DNA from: Geomobilimonas luticola
GTDB taxonomy: Bacteria > Desulfobacterota > Desulfuromonadia > Geobacterales > Geobacteraceae
Reading direction: 5' to 3'
Length of the DNA stretch: 64,000 bases
NCBI RefSeq assembly: GCF_018476905.1
Contig: NZ_JAHCVK010000001.1
Span: 124,001-188,000 of the forward strand
Shown here: positions 9,425 through 17,044 of the stretch, one piece after another
Position numbering within the stretch: position 1 is the first letter of the stretch
How the letters are laid out: the number at the start of each line of letters is the position of its first letter
Notes under the pieces: model-generated
What the model was told of the DNA's origin: nothing
What the model saw: the letters and a program-made list of their open reading frames with translations, nothing else
Databases searched by the model: none
Made by a program: the position numbers and the translations under genes

Positions 9425-12400
9425 CTACATGATAACCAGCCAGGTAATCAGTTCAAATTCACCAGTATCAGCTGCTGGTGTTTCTGCAGCTGTCGGCAAC
9501 ATGCCGCCACGACTAGAGAGCAAGGCTACTGCAGCGCGACGCTGGAAAGTATGCTGGATTGAAGCAAGGGCTTTCTGGATCAGGACGTCGTAATGACTCA
9601 TGTCCGAGCCTTCGCAGGTGCCGGCATTGAACTGTTCGCACAACTTCCCTATGGCGCTCTCTTCCCCAGCGGCAACACTGCGCAGGAGCAGGAGCGACTC
9701 CTTCGGTTGGGCGAAAGAATAACGCACCGTGCCATCGTCATGGACGTAGACAAGGTAATGGGGTGACAACGGGTTGATGTTACCCGAATCTGTCGGGCGT
9801 TGGGTCGATGCTGCTAAAGTTGCCGCATTGTGTCGCAAGCAGAAGATGACACCGGGTTTGCAGGCCGGAATATCCGGTTTGGGCGCCACCACGGCATACA
9901 ATCCCGTGTCGGCCTCTTGCAGCTCTGCCTTGCGGGACTCGATATACTGCAACAGATCAAGGCGAAATTCGTCCAGAGAAAAGTCGGTCAGTGAGACACT
10001 GTCGTCAAAGTCCTCTAGGTCCAGAATTTCATTCTTCAATCGCTTGAGTTGCCGGTCTCGGAACAGGAGGTCTTCCTTGATGAGCTCCTCAAGTTGGCCA
10101 GGATCGAGCAAATTGTCGGTCTGGGTGGCGGATATATCCACCAGCGCCATTCGGGCTTCCACGCGATGCTTGACGTTGAGGTAGCGATCAAGGTCGGCAA
10201 CTGGCCAAAAGTTAACCAGCCGGACTTCGCTGTTTCTTGAACCTATCCGGTCTATTCGACCAAAACGCTGAATGATCCTGACCGGGTTCCAGTGGATATC
10301 GTAGTTGACTAACTTGTCGCAATCCTGAAGGTTCTGACCTTCGGAGATACAATCCGTGGCAATAAGCAGGTCAATCTCTTCATCCTGAGGAAAGCGGGGC
10401 TGCTCGACACGGGACTTGGACAACGGCGAAAAGTTAGTCAGGATATCGTCATAATCGATGTTGCCCAAAGATGTCTTGTTGCCGCCGTCACCAACCACAA
10501 GGGCAGTATGGATACCCAGGCTTTGCCGCGCCCAGGGAGAAATCTGTTCATAGAGGTATCGGGCTGTGTCAGCAAAAGCTGTGAATATGAGTATCTTCCG
10601 GTTCGGTTTGCCTTCAAGGTTTGTTGTCGGCTCAGTGATTTTCTCTTCAATCAGCACACGTAAAGCAGCTAGCTTACCATCCCTCTCTGGCTTCACCGCA
10701 TTGGTTTTTTCCAGAAGAAACTGAAGCTGCACACGATCCTGCCGGACCTCTTTCAACCACTCGGGGAGCTTCAGATGTCCGAGGTGAATGCGCCGTTTAC
10801 CGCCGATAGTGAACTCTTCAGTGTCAAAATCAGGGTCTTCAAATTGGTCGGGGGTTAGCAAGTCGTAGTCAATCTCGGGATTGTCCTCGACATGCTTTTC
10901 AAAGGCATTAATGCGTTCTTCCAGCTGGTCTATTTTGTCTATGGTACGTTTCAGGGTAAGCCGGAAGGAATCGATGGAACTTTCCAGGCGCTTGAGGAAG
11001 TTAACCTTCATCATCGCAACCAGTATCTTTTCACGCCCTTCCTGGGTAAACCCGCCAAGGATCTTGTCCTGATATCGTTCACGCACTTCAACGGGTAGAT
11101 CGTCCCGCAACTTGGCAGTCGGGTGATATAAGGCGAGGTTGAGTGCGCTGATTTCCTGGTCGAGTTGCTCGAAGGAAAGAAACTTCTGCTGAAGATCGAT
11201 GGAGGGGTGAAGCGAACGCGGGGCTGTGCGGCGAGGGAAACCGCCGAGACGCTTCATCTCGTCCTTGTAGTAACTGGCAATCTGGCTGCGGGAGCGGGCA
11301 ATACTGAGACCATCCAGCATCTTGAAGAAGTCTCCGCCTAGTGCCGCCAGAAGATCTCGGGTTTTCCTCTCCGCAATCGGTTTTTTGGCCCATTGGGTAA
11401 AATGGGTCTGGGCTTTGCGGCTGGTTTCACGGATTGATTCAATGCCTAATTTATCCATAAATGCGGCGTCCGGTTTTGAATCCCGTGCCACATCACCACC
11501 GGCAATAAAAGAAATCTGGTTGCGCAGGTCGGATAACTGGTTGTTAACCGGTGTTGCAGAAAGTAACAATACCTTGGTGCGAACTCCGGAAGATATGATG
11601 TCTTCCATAAGGCGCTGGTAACGGGTTCGTCTTTTCCCATCCTGTGTAATACTGTTGTTTCTGAAGTTGTGTGATTCATCAATCACCACCAAATCATAAT
11701 TGCCCCAGTTCAAGTCATGAAGGTCAATACCTTCTACCTCTCCCTTTACGCGGGAAAGGTCGGTATGGGAAAGCACGTCATAACGGAAACGATCCGCCAG
11801 AAAAGGGTTAAGTGTGCTGTTGGCGCGATAAACAGTCCAGTTGCGGCGGAGCTTCTTGGGACAGAGCACCAGCACACGCTCGTTTTTCAATTCAAAGAAC
11901 TTGATTACCGCCAGGGCGGTAAAGGTTTTGCCGAGACCGACGCTATCAGCAAGGATACAACCGTTATTGGCAAGAATCTTGTTGATGGCGGCCTTGGCTC
12001 CGTCTTTCTGAAACGAGAAGAGCTTCTGCCAGATATGGGTATCCGGAAGGGCAGCGCGGCGGAGGGATTCGTCAATATCGCGAGTCCCATCAAGATAGTC
12101 ACGAAAGAGATTGAAAAGGGTCAGGTAATAGATGAACTGCGGGGAGTGATCGTCATATAACTGGGACAGATAATTAAGAACGTCACCCTTTACATCCGCC
12201 ACAAGATCCTTGTTATTCCAGATCTCATCAAACCACTGCTTAAGCTCATCTCGGTCGCGGTCATCGGCAACTTCAAGATTCAGTTCGATATTCGGGTTAA
12301 TCCCATAACCAAGTCCGCTGACGGTGAAGTTAGAACTGCCAACCAGGGCTTTTTTTCGGCCATCGTCATCAATGTGGTACATTTTGCCGTGTAACAAATT

Positions 12401-12754
12401 AGCCTGCTTGATGGACCTGATATCAACCTTATCACTGATCCAGTCAGAGCATTCCTTGGCCAGGCACTTTTGCTGGAGCTGGTTTCCGAGGTCAAGCTTG
12501 TCGTCCTTTAACTTGAACGCCTTCTTCTCTGTTCTATCAGGATCTAAACTCTTAACAAAGCTGGGCTCTCCAAAGAGAAAATTGAGATGGTCAATCTTGT
12601 GAAGGTGCTCCTTCAACTTGTCATAGGCATAGATGGTGAAGTAAGCGGATACTATAGAGAGTGTAGAGTTGTCCTTGATACACTCCTTCAGAAAGTCGCC
12701 CACCTTGCCACGCGAGCGATTGTCTTTAATGGCTGACTGAAGTGTATTACCCAT
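9425..12754 (-). CDS. Phospholipase D-like nuclease fused to an SF2/SNF2-type helicase
   Basis: 1,109 aa joining two activities. The N-terminal domain has one HKD motif: His122 and Lys124 (LLHGKMYHIDDDG), Asp129, then VGSSNFT at 138-144, as in PLD-family nucleases that work as dimers. The middle and C-terminal parts form an SF2 motor of SNF2/RapA style: ADSVGLGKT at 269-277, VVIDESHNFRN at 357-366, LLLSATPVNN, and the C-lobe segments TDCISEGQNLQDCDK and QRFGRIDRIGS. A translocating nuclease that works with the neighbouring methyltransferase is the natural reading (inference). It resembles the parts list of DISARM, where PLD (DrmC) and helicase are separate. The ATG directly follows the stop of a 33-codon ORF (TAAATG), with AAGGAG inside that ORF's last codons. 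Confidence 0.85.
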   Translation of the reverse strand: MGNTLQSAIKDNRSRGKVGDFLKECIKDNSTLSIVSAYFTIYAYDKLKEHLHKIDHLNFLFGEPSFVKSLDPDRTEKKAFKLKDDKLDLGNQLQQKCLAKECSDWISDKVDIRSIKQANLLHGKMYHIDDDGRKKALVGSSNFTVSGLGYGINPNIELNLEVADDRDRDELKQWFDEIWNNKDLVADVKGDVLNYLSQLYDDHSPQFIYYLTLFNLFRDYLDGTRDIDESLRRAALPDTHIWQKLFSFQKDGAKAAINKILANNGCILADSVGLGKTFTALAVIKFFELKNERVLVLCPKKLRRNWTVYRANSTLNPFLADRFRYDVLSHTDLSRVKGEVEGIDLHDLNWGNYDLVVIDESHNFRNNSITQDGKRRTRYQRLMEDIISSGVRTKVLLLSATPVNNQLSDLRNQISFIAGGDVARDSKPDAAFMDKLGIESIRETSRKAQTHFTQWAKKPIAERKTRDLLAALGGDFFKMLDGLSIARSRSQIASYYKDEMKRLGGFPRRTAPRSLHPSIDLQQKFLSFEQLDQEISALNLALYHPTAKLRDDLPVEVRERYQDKILGGFTQEGREKILVAMMKVNFLKRLESSIDSFRLTLKRTIDKIDQLEERINAFEKHVEDNPEIDYDLLTPDQFEDPDFDTEEFTIGGKRRIHLGHLKLPEWLKEVRQDRVQLQFLLEKTNAVKPERDGKLAALRVLIEEKITEPTTNLEGKPNRKILIFTAFADTARYLYEQISPWARQSLGIHTALVVGDGGNKTSLGNIDYDDILTNFSPLSKSRVEQPRFPQDEEIDLLIATDCISEGQNLQDCDKLVNYDIHWNPVRIIQRFGRIDRIGSRNSEVRLVNFWPVADLDRYLNVKHRVEARMALVDISATQTDNLLDPGQLEELIKEDLLFRDRQLKRLKNEILDLEDFDDSVSLTDFSLDEFRLDLLQYIESRKAELQEADTGLYAVVAPKPDIPACKPGVIFCLRHNAATLAASTQRPTDSGNINPLSPHYLVYVHDDGTVRYSFAQPKESLLLLRSVAAGEESAIGKLCEQFNAGTCEGSDMSHYDVLIQKALASIQHTFQRRAAVALLSSRGGMLPTAAETPAADTGEFELITWLVIM

Positions 12755-12856
12755 TTAAGAGCACTCCTTATCAAAATCAAAAACCGCCTTGCCATCAAAA
12801 ATGAGAGGCATAGGCGGTTTAGTTTCATCTATGTTTACACGGGTGGAGCCTAACAT
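12755..12856 (-). CDS. 33-codon leader ORF at the head of the defence operon
   Basis: A short ORF starting MLGSTRVNIDETKPPMP and ending FDFDKECS. Support: GGAG 7 nt before its ATG, a strong promoter giving a ~30-nt leader, and a TAA that abuts the ATG of the helicase gene. The ORF also contains the helicase ribosome-binding site and a long hairpin. No family is recognised. It could be a real small protein of the system, or a leader peptide whose translation opens the hairpin and so couples and controls helicase expression. Confidence 0.5.
   Translation of the reverse strand: MLGSTRVNIDETKPPMPLIFDGKAVFDFDKECS
12781..12820 (-). promoter_or_regulatory. Terminator-like hairpin in the defence-operon leader
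   Basis: Arms AAACCGCCTTGCC and GGCATAGGCGGTTT pair over 13 bp with one bulged base around a 13-nt loop. On the minus strand the stem is followed by TTTTT-GA-TTTT. It lies downstream of the promoter at 12,892-12,920 and upstream of the helicase ribosome-binding site, which fits an attenuator better than a terminator of the Ste24 gene. Confidence 0.55.
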
Positions 12857-12891
12857 TCATTATCTCCATAACATAGCAAAATTACGCTATT

Positions 12892-12920
12892 TTAATACAT
12901 CTTTTCTGCCTCCATGTCAA
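12892..12920 (-). promoter_or_regulatory. Sigma-70 promoter of the defence operon
   Basis: TTGACA (12,915-12,920) and TATTAA (12,892-12,897) are separated by exactly 17 bp on the minus strand. The expected start is near 12,885, about 29 nt before the 33-codon ORF. The 256-bp gap between Ste24 and the helicase gene otherwise holds only the leader ORF and its hairpin. Confidence 0.6.
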
Positions 12921-13010
12921 TGACAAAGGGCCACCAACTCTGAATTGTGAAACGAATGCCGGCGCCCTGTGCCGTTTCGCACGCACGTAAGGCAATCATC
13001 GGCTTGCAAA

Positions 13011-14246
13011 TCAAATTTGATTGAGATCCCGCACACGCTCTACCACCGGCGGGTGCGAATAGTAAAACTTCGCGTATAAAGGGTGCGGATGGAGGTTAGA
13101 AAGATTTTCTGTCGATAGCTTCACAAGGGCAGACGCAAGCGCCTTCGAATTACCGGTAACATCGACGGCAAAGCGGTCGGCCTCACGTTCATGCCGTCGA
13201 GATAACCATGCCTGAATTGGCGTGAGAGGGAACATCACCAGCGAGCCTATAAAACCAAGGATCACCATCTTGGCAGGAAGTGAAATTTCTGCGGGAAGGC
13301 CAAGCAATCCAGGCAGTCCCGGCCAGTTCAGGAGATAAAAGGCAATCCACGCTCCAGCCAGCCCCATAATCTCCACAGCAAGCAATCGTTTCCAGATGTG
13401 CCCCTTTTTCCAGTGACCGATCTCATGGGCAAGCACCGCAACTATCTCACCGTGTGTCATCTGTTTAAGCAGAGTGTCGTACAGCACGATGCGCTTGACC
13501 TTGCCGATGCCGGTGAAGTAGGCATTCGAGTGCTGGCTGCGCCGAGATGCATCCATCTGCATTACTCGCCCGACCTTCAACCCAACCTTTTCCATCAATA
13601 CGCGGATTTCATCCTCCAGCCCCTCTTCTCTAATTGGCTCGAATTTATTAAACAAGGGCTCAAGAAAATACGGAGAGATGAACATCATAAAGAGGCTGAA
13701 GACGGCCATCAATGCCCACACCCACACCCACCAATGCGCAGGGCTCCATTGTACGAGCCAGAACGCTGCCGAAACCAACATCATCAGTATGGTTGAAGCG
13801 ATTGCCTGCGACTTGAGGAAATCGGTAAACCAGAGGCCTGGCGTCATGGTGTTAAATCCATAGCGAGCCTCAATACGAAAGGTTCCGTAAAGGTCGAAAG
13901 GAATACCAAATAGTTCCTCAGCCCATGTCAGAATGAGGAAAAAAAGGGCAGCAGAGAGGATGAAAGAATCAGAGAGACCGTGGATAAATTGATCGTAAGT
14001 TGCTATCAAACCGCCAAAAAGAAACAGCATGAGCAAGAGGTTGTCGAACAGGGAATCCCACAGGCTGAGGCGGCTGCTGTCGATAGTATAGGATGTGGTT
14101 TTGCGGAGAGTAGCCTCATCAACGACGCTTTCAAAACCTTCGGGGATCGAAGCCCCATAACGCTTGAGATGACTGATGTTCAGGTGTCGTAGCCAATATG
14201 TGAATAAGGTTACAGCAACATAACACAGGAATAGTACTGACTTCAT
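13011..14246 (-). CDS. Ste24-type M48 zinc metalloprotease, element-borne copy
   Basis: An integral-membrane CAAX-type endoprotease (M48A, Ste24/HtpX superfamily), full length at 411 aa. Several hydrophobic helices span the first ~200 residues. The zinc site is AHEIGHWKKGH (HExxH) with the third ligand in RRHEREADRFA further on. In bacteria such proteases process membrane proteins or take part in envelope quality control; the substrate is unknown. The gene begins 28 bp downstream of a recombinase gene (GGAG 9 nt before ATG) and is probably co-transcribed with it. Its N-terminal ~200 residues are roughly half identical by eye to the interrupted gene at 22,284-23,012, and its base composition is lower in GC. 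It therefore appears to be carried by the element as a substitute for the gene destroyed by insertion. Confidence 0.9.
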   Translation of the reverse strand: MKSVLFLCYVAVTLFTYWLRHLNISHLKRYGASIPEGFESVVDEATLRKTTSYTIDSSRLSLWDSLFDNLLLMLFLFGGLIATYDQFIHGLSDSFILSAALFFLILTWAEELFGIPFDLYGTFRIEARYGFNTMTPGLWFTDFLKSQAIASTILMMLVSAAFWLVQWSPAHWWVWVWALMAVFSLFMMFISPYFLEPLFNKFEPIREEGLEDEIRVLMEKVGLKVGRVMQMDASRRSQHSNAYFTGIGKVKRIVLYDTLLKQMTHGEIVAVLAHEIGHWKKGHIWKRLLAVEIMGLAGAWIAFYLLNWPGLPGLLGLPAEISLPAKMVILGFIGSLVMFPLTPIQAWLSRRHEREADRFAVDVTGNSKALASALVKLSTENLSNLHPHPLYAKFYYSHPPVVERVRDLNQI

Positions 14247-14274
14247 ATATAACGGCTCCGAGAAACAATATGAT

Positions 14275-15567
14275 TTATGTTAAAGTAGCGCTGGACTGCA
14301 TGTTGGGCACAAGTTCGCCAACAAGCCTGGAAGTAGTATCAAAATACTCGTCGAGAACTTTGATCACTGAACCCTCGAAGTCAAGCACCTGAATCAGATC
14401 CACATAAAATTTGTATGTGGTGCCAACATCGGCATGGCCCATCATCTGGCGCAGTTCCTCGTCAATATGTGGCTGATATGCATTATTGCCTAACATACCA
14501 CTCTTCTGCAGTCTATCGTAAATAAAGTAAGTCGCAAAATGATGTCGAAGCATCCTGGCCGTGAAACGATGACCTGAGTAATGTTCGCACTTACCTACTT
14601 TGCTGAAGTGGCTCTGAATCATGTCGTAGGTTACAATGTATCCTTTCTGAGACAAGAAGAGGTACTGATTGCTGGGGTTTTTGCCATGTTTTTTGTAGAA
14701 AAGTCTGGCTCGTCTGATCCTTTCGGGCATCCAACAACAGCAGATCAACTCCCATAATGAGCCGGGAAATCTTATGCTTCGCACCTTGCCCTTAGATTCG
14801 AACTCGTAATTGATTGTTGGCGGTATAACGGCACCTTTCGTTTCATACGGATGAAGTCCTCTATTGGGTTCGTCAATTTTACCGCGATACGGCAGCTGGA
14901 GCAGATCTTTGGGCCTGAGTCCTGTCGATGCAATAATTACAGCGATGATTACATAGACAAAATCACCGAGTAAAGGGATGGCCTCCGTCAGCTGCTCTCT
15001 GGTAACGACAGCATCTCTTTTATTTTCTATTGCCGTCATTGCCTCTGGACCAATGTTCATAGCGATCTTATCTCGCTTAACACTGGTGCCCCACATTCCG
15101 ACGTTAGGCAGCTTGAAGGTTACCGATTTAACATCAAAGTCCCAATAATGTTCGTAACCTTGTTTGCGGGCCCAATCGTAGAAGTCCTGTAGGCAGTATA
15201 TATAGTACTTAAGGGTACGTTGCTTCAGTCGATTCTTGTTATTTGGCGGTTGCACCAGATAATTGGCATATTCATACATAATGTCTTCATCAACAAGCCG
15301 CCAATTCTTTGCACCAATAGTTTTTCCGGATACGTCCTTTGCAACATCCAGCCAACGGAGAAAGCGCTCCAAAATCCAGGAATATGTTTTTATCGTTTCG
15401 GGACTTGTTTTTCCATGTCTCATAGTTGTGAATCGCCGGCGAATGAGAGCAAGAACCCACCCTGTAGGCTCATCTATGACCTCATAGTCATCGGTCATGA
15501 AAATCGGTACCCTATCCATTTTATACTTCGGGTTCTGTTCAAACGCATTAGTTCTAAACGTCCTCAT
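14275..15567 (-). CDS. Tyrosine recombinase (430 aa)
   Basis: A DNA breaking-rejoining enzyme of the phage-integrase family. The N-terminal SAM-like core-binding part spans roughly residues 40-160, followed by the catalytic domain: first arginine in STGLRPKDLLQL, second in ARMLRHHFATYF, histidine in MMGHADVGTTY and the nucleophile tyrosine in KFYVDL. At the usual HxxR position the sequence reads RMLR, so the His is replaced by Arg. GAGGAG lies just before the ATG. It is separated by 89 bp from the four-gene recombinase operon upstream and probably shares a transcript with the Ste24 copy. By size it matches TnpA-like members of multi-recombinase elements. Confidence 0.85.
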   Translation of the reverse strand: MRTFRTNAFEQNPKYKMDRVPIFMTDDYEVIDEPTGWVLALIRRRFTTMRHGKTSPETIKTYSWILERFLRWLDVAKDVSGKTIGAKNWRLVDEDIMYEYANYLVQPPNNKNRLKQRTLKYYIYCLQDFYDWARKQGYEHYWDFDVKSVTFKLPNVGMWGTSVKRDKIAMNIGPEAMTAIENKRDAVVTREQLTEAIPLLGDFVYVIIAVIIASTGLRPKDLLQLPYRGKIDEPNRGLHPYETKGAVIPPTINYEFESKGKVRSIRFPGSLWELICCCWMPERIRRARLFYKKHGKNPSNQYLFLSQKGYIVTYDMIQSHFSKVGKCEHYSGHRFTARMLRHHFATYFIYDRLQKSGMLGNNAYQPHIDEELRQMMGHADVGTTYKFYVDLIQVLDFEGSVIKVLDEYFDTTSRLVGELVPNMQSSATLT

Positions 15568-15656
15568 GCCTTCTCCTCGAAATGCTAACTTGTTAATACA
15601 TCTAAAGGGATACAGGCGTTCACTGTTTAGAGTTTTTTCACACTAACGCATGACTC

Positions 15657-16049
15657 TTAAGATCCTTTCGCAACTGCCTCTATCTGCTGCTGATAGGTAT
15701 TTAGCTCATCTCTAGCCTGCGAAAGCGCCTCAATTAGAACAGAAAGGTCTGTCTCTATCTCTTCGACTTTGATTCCATCTCGACGTCCATTTGAAAGGGG
15801 GGTGCCGCCAAGCACACCCTTACTCCGCAGCCTGCTTTCAAGAACAATAAGATGTTCTTTGACTACAGGGTTTTGACGCAAAACACTCCTGCTGAATCCG
15901 CATGCTGCCAGCACTTTCGATCTGGAAATCTTTTTACCGTCTAGTGTCACATACTCAGACCAGCTATTCTCTTGGTCAGTCCGAGCAATGAAGTCCCTAA
16001 AAACATCGGCATTGGCCTTGCCCTTGTCTCTGCCTGAGCAACCAATCAT
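15657..16049 (-). CDS. 130-aa accessory protein of the recombinase operon
   Basis: No enzyme motif is visible. The protein has a central VTLDGKKISRSKVLAACGFS segment that could form a small helix-turn-helix and a helical, coiled-coil-prone C terminus (residues ~95-128, rich in E, L, A, Q). Small coiled-coil proteins sit beside the recombinases in Tn554 (TnpC) and comparable elements, where they help orient or stimulate transposition; the same role here is inferred from size and position. Its ATG overlaps the stop of the upstream gene by 4 bp, the third such overlap in this operon. An 89-bp gap follows before the 430-aa recombinase. Confidence 0.65.
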   Translation of the reverse strand: MIGCSGRDKGKANADVFRDFIARTDQENSWSEYVTLDGKKISRSKVLAACGFSRSVLRQNPVVKEHLIVLESRLRSKGVLGGTPLSNGRRDGIKVEEIETDLSVLIEALSQARDELNTYQQQIEAVAKGS

Positions 16050-17044
16050 GTATTTACTCCGAAGAGCTCTATAGCATTAAAACCTTCAGTAAGAGAGACT
16101 TCCTCAAACCTCTCTCCGATTTGCTTGATCAATTCTTCACTGACCAGGTAATTGCGCTTCTTTCTGTTGCTGTCAGCATTTCGCTTAAGGCACTCCTCGA
16201 TTCCGGTCATCACTCGTATGCACACAATCCTGCAATTGGGAGCAATGCTCCTTATCCTGCCAAGGAAAAGTTGGCGAATATCTCGCGTGTGCCCCGTACC
16301 ATCAATATAAAGTGGTCTGGATATCGGCATTCGCCTGTGGTCGCGGATGATGTTTGATTTGCCGGCAGCGAAGTTGCCACATAGCAGGTACACAATTCCC
16401 GGACCCGTTTCGGGATCGGCAAAGAGATGGTCCAGCATGTTCATTGCTTCAAGATTGTGCCGAAAAAGGTCATCATACTCAAGAGAGGGCCGGTTATCCT
16501 GATAGATGTTGATGGTTGAGGCAGGCGGCTGAAAAGAGGCTATAGCGGCGCCAGCCCCTGCGGTTGCCTTTAACTCTCGATTTTGGTTCTTCAAGCTTTC
16601 AACCATTTTCTTAAGTTCTTCGACTTGCGCGGCAAGGTGCGCTTGCTTTTTCCTAGTGTTTGGAGCTTCGTCAGCGATCTCCTTGTAAGTGTGCACCTGC
16701 TCTACGAGCTTAATTATCGCCCGCACCGAATCTAACCTAAACTCCTCAAGGTCCTTCAAGGCTTTGTTCACATCGTCTTTGAGTTTATGCAGTCTCAGTG
16801 ATTCCTTCGAGCTCTCTGAGATCTTTACAACACCAACAGTGACGTCTGGTGAAGCTTTCCCCTTGACAGTGTCTCTGAATTTTACCCAGTCCGGCTTTTG
16901 TTGATTAATAGTCGAACGGGCTATACCGGCATTTTCTGCGATCGCAGTAATAGTCGGCTTTTCGCCTTTGAGACGTAAATCATTATACGCAGCGTACGCA
17001 TTATCGAGCAGTTTGTCGTGGGTTTTCACAGTATTCTTGCTCAT
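16046..17044 (-). CDS. HTH - coiled coil - P-loop NTPase of the recombinase operon
   Basis: 332 aa in three parts. Residues ~30-50 (KPTITAIAENAGIARSTIN) read as a helix-turn-helix. Residues ~80-165 are a heptad-like coiled coil. The C-terminal part has Walker A GNFAAGKS at 223-230 within VYLLCGNFAAGKSNIIRDHR, followed by a small kinase-like fold (YIDGTGHTRDIRQ, RIVCIRVMTGIEECLKR) that resembles polynucleotide-kinase or zeta-toxin P-loop kinases. The N-terminal half resembles TnpC/DUF6262-type accessory proteins; the attached nucleotide-binding domain is unusual. Both ends overlap their neighbours by 4 bp, so its product is probably made in step with the two large recombinases. A role in assembling or powering the recombination complex is inference. 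Confidence 0.7.
   Translation of the reverse strand: MSKNTVKTHDKLLDNAYAAYNDLRLKGEKPTITAIAENAGIARSTINQQKPDWVKFRDTVKGKASPDVTVGVVKISESSKESLRLHKLKDDVNKALKDLEEFRLDSVRAIIKLVEQVHTYKEIADEAPNTRKKQAHLAAQVEELKKMVESLKNQNRELKATAGAGAAIASFQPPASTINIYQDNRPSLEYDDLFRHNLEAMNMLDHLFADPETGPGIVYLLCGNFAAGKSNIIRDHRRMPISRPLYIDGTGHTRDIRQLFLGRIRSIAPNCRIVCIRVMTGIEECLKRNADSNRKKRNYLVSEELIKQIGERFEEVSLTEGFNAIELFGVNT

Noticed and set aside
12781-12820. Hairpin read as the terminator of the Ste24 gene
   Set aside because: A strong promoter (12,892-12,920) lies between the Ste24 stop and the hairpin, so the hairpin is in the leader of the next operon. Termination of read-through remains a possible second role.
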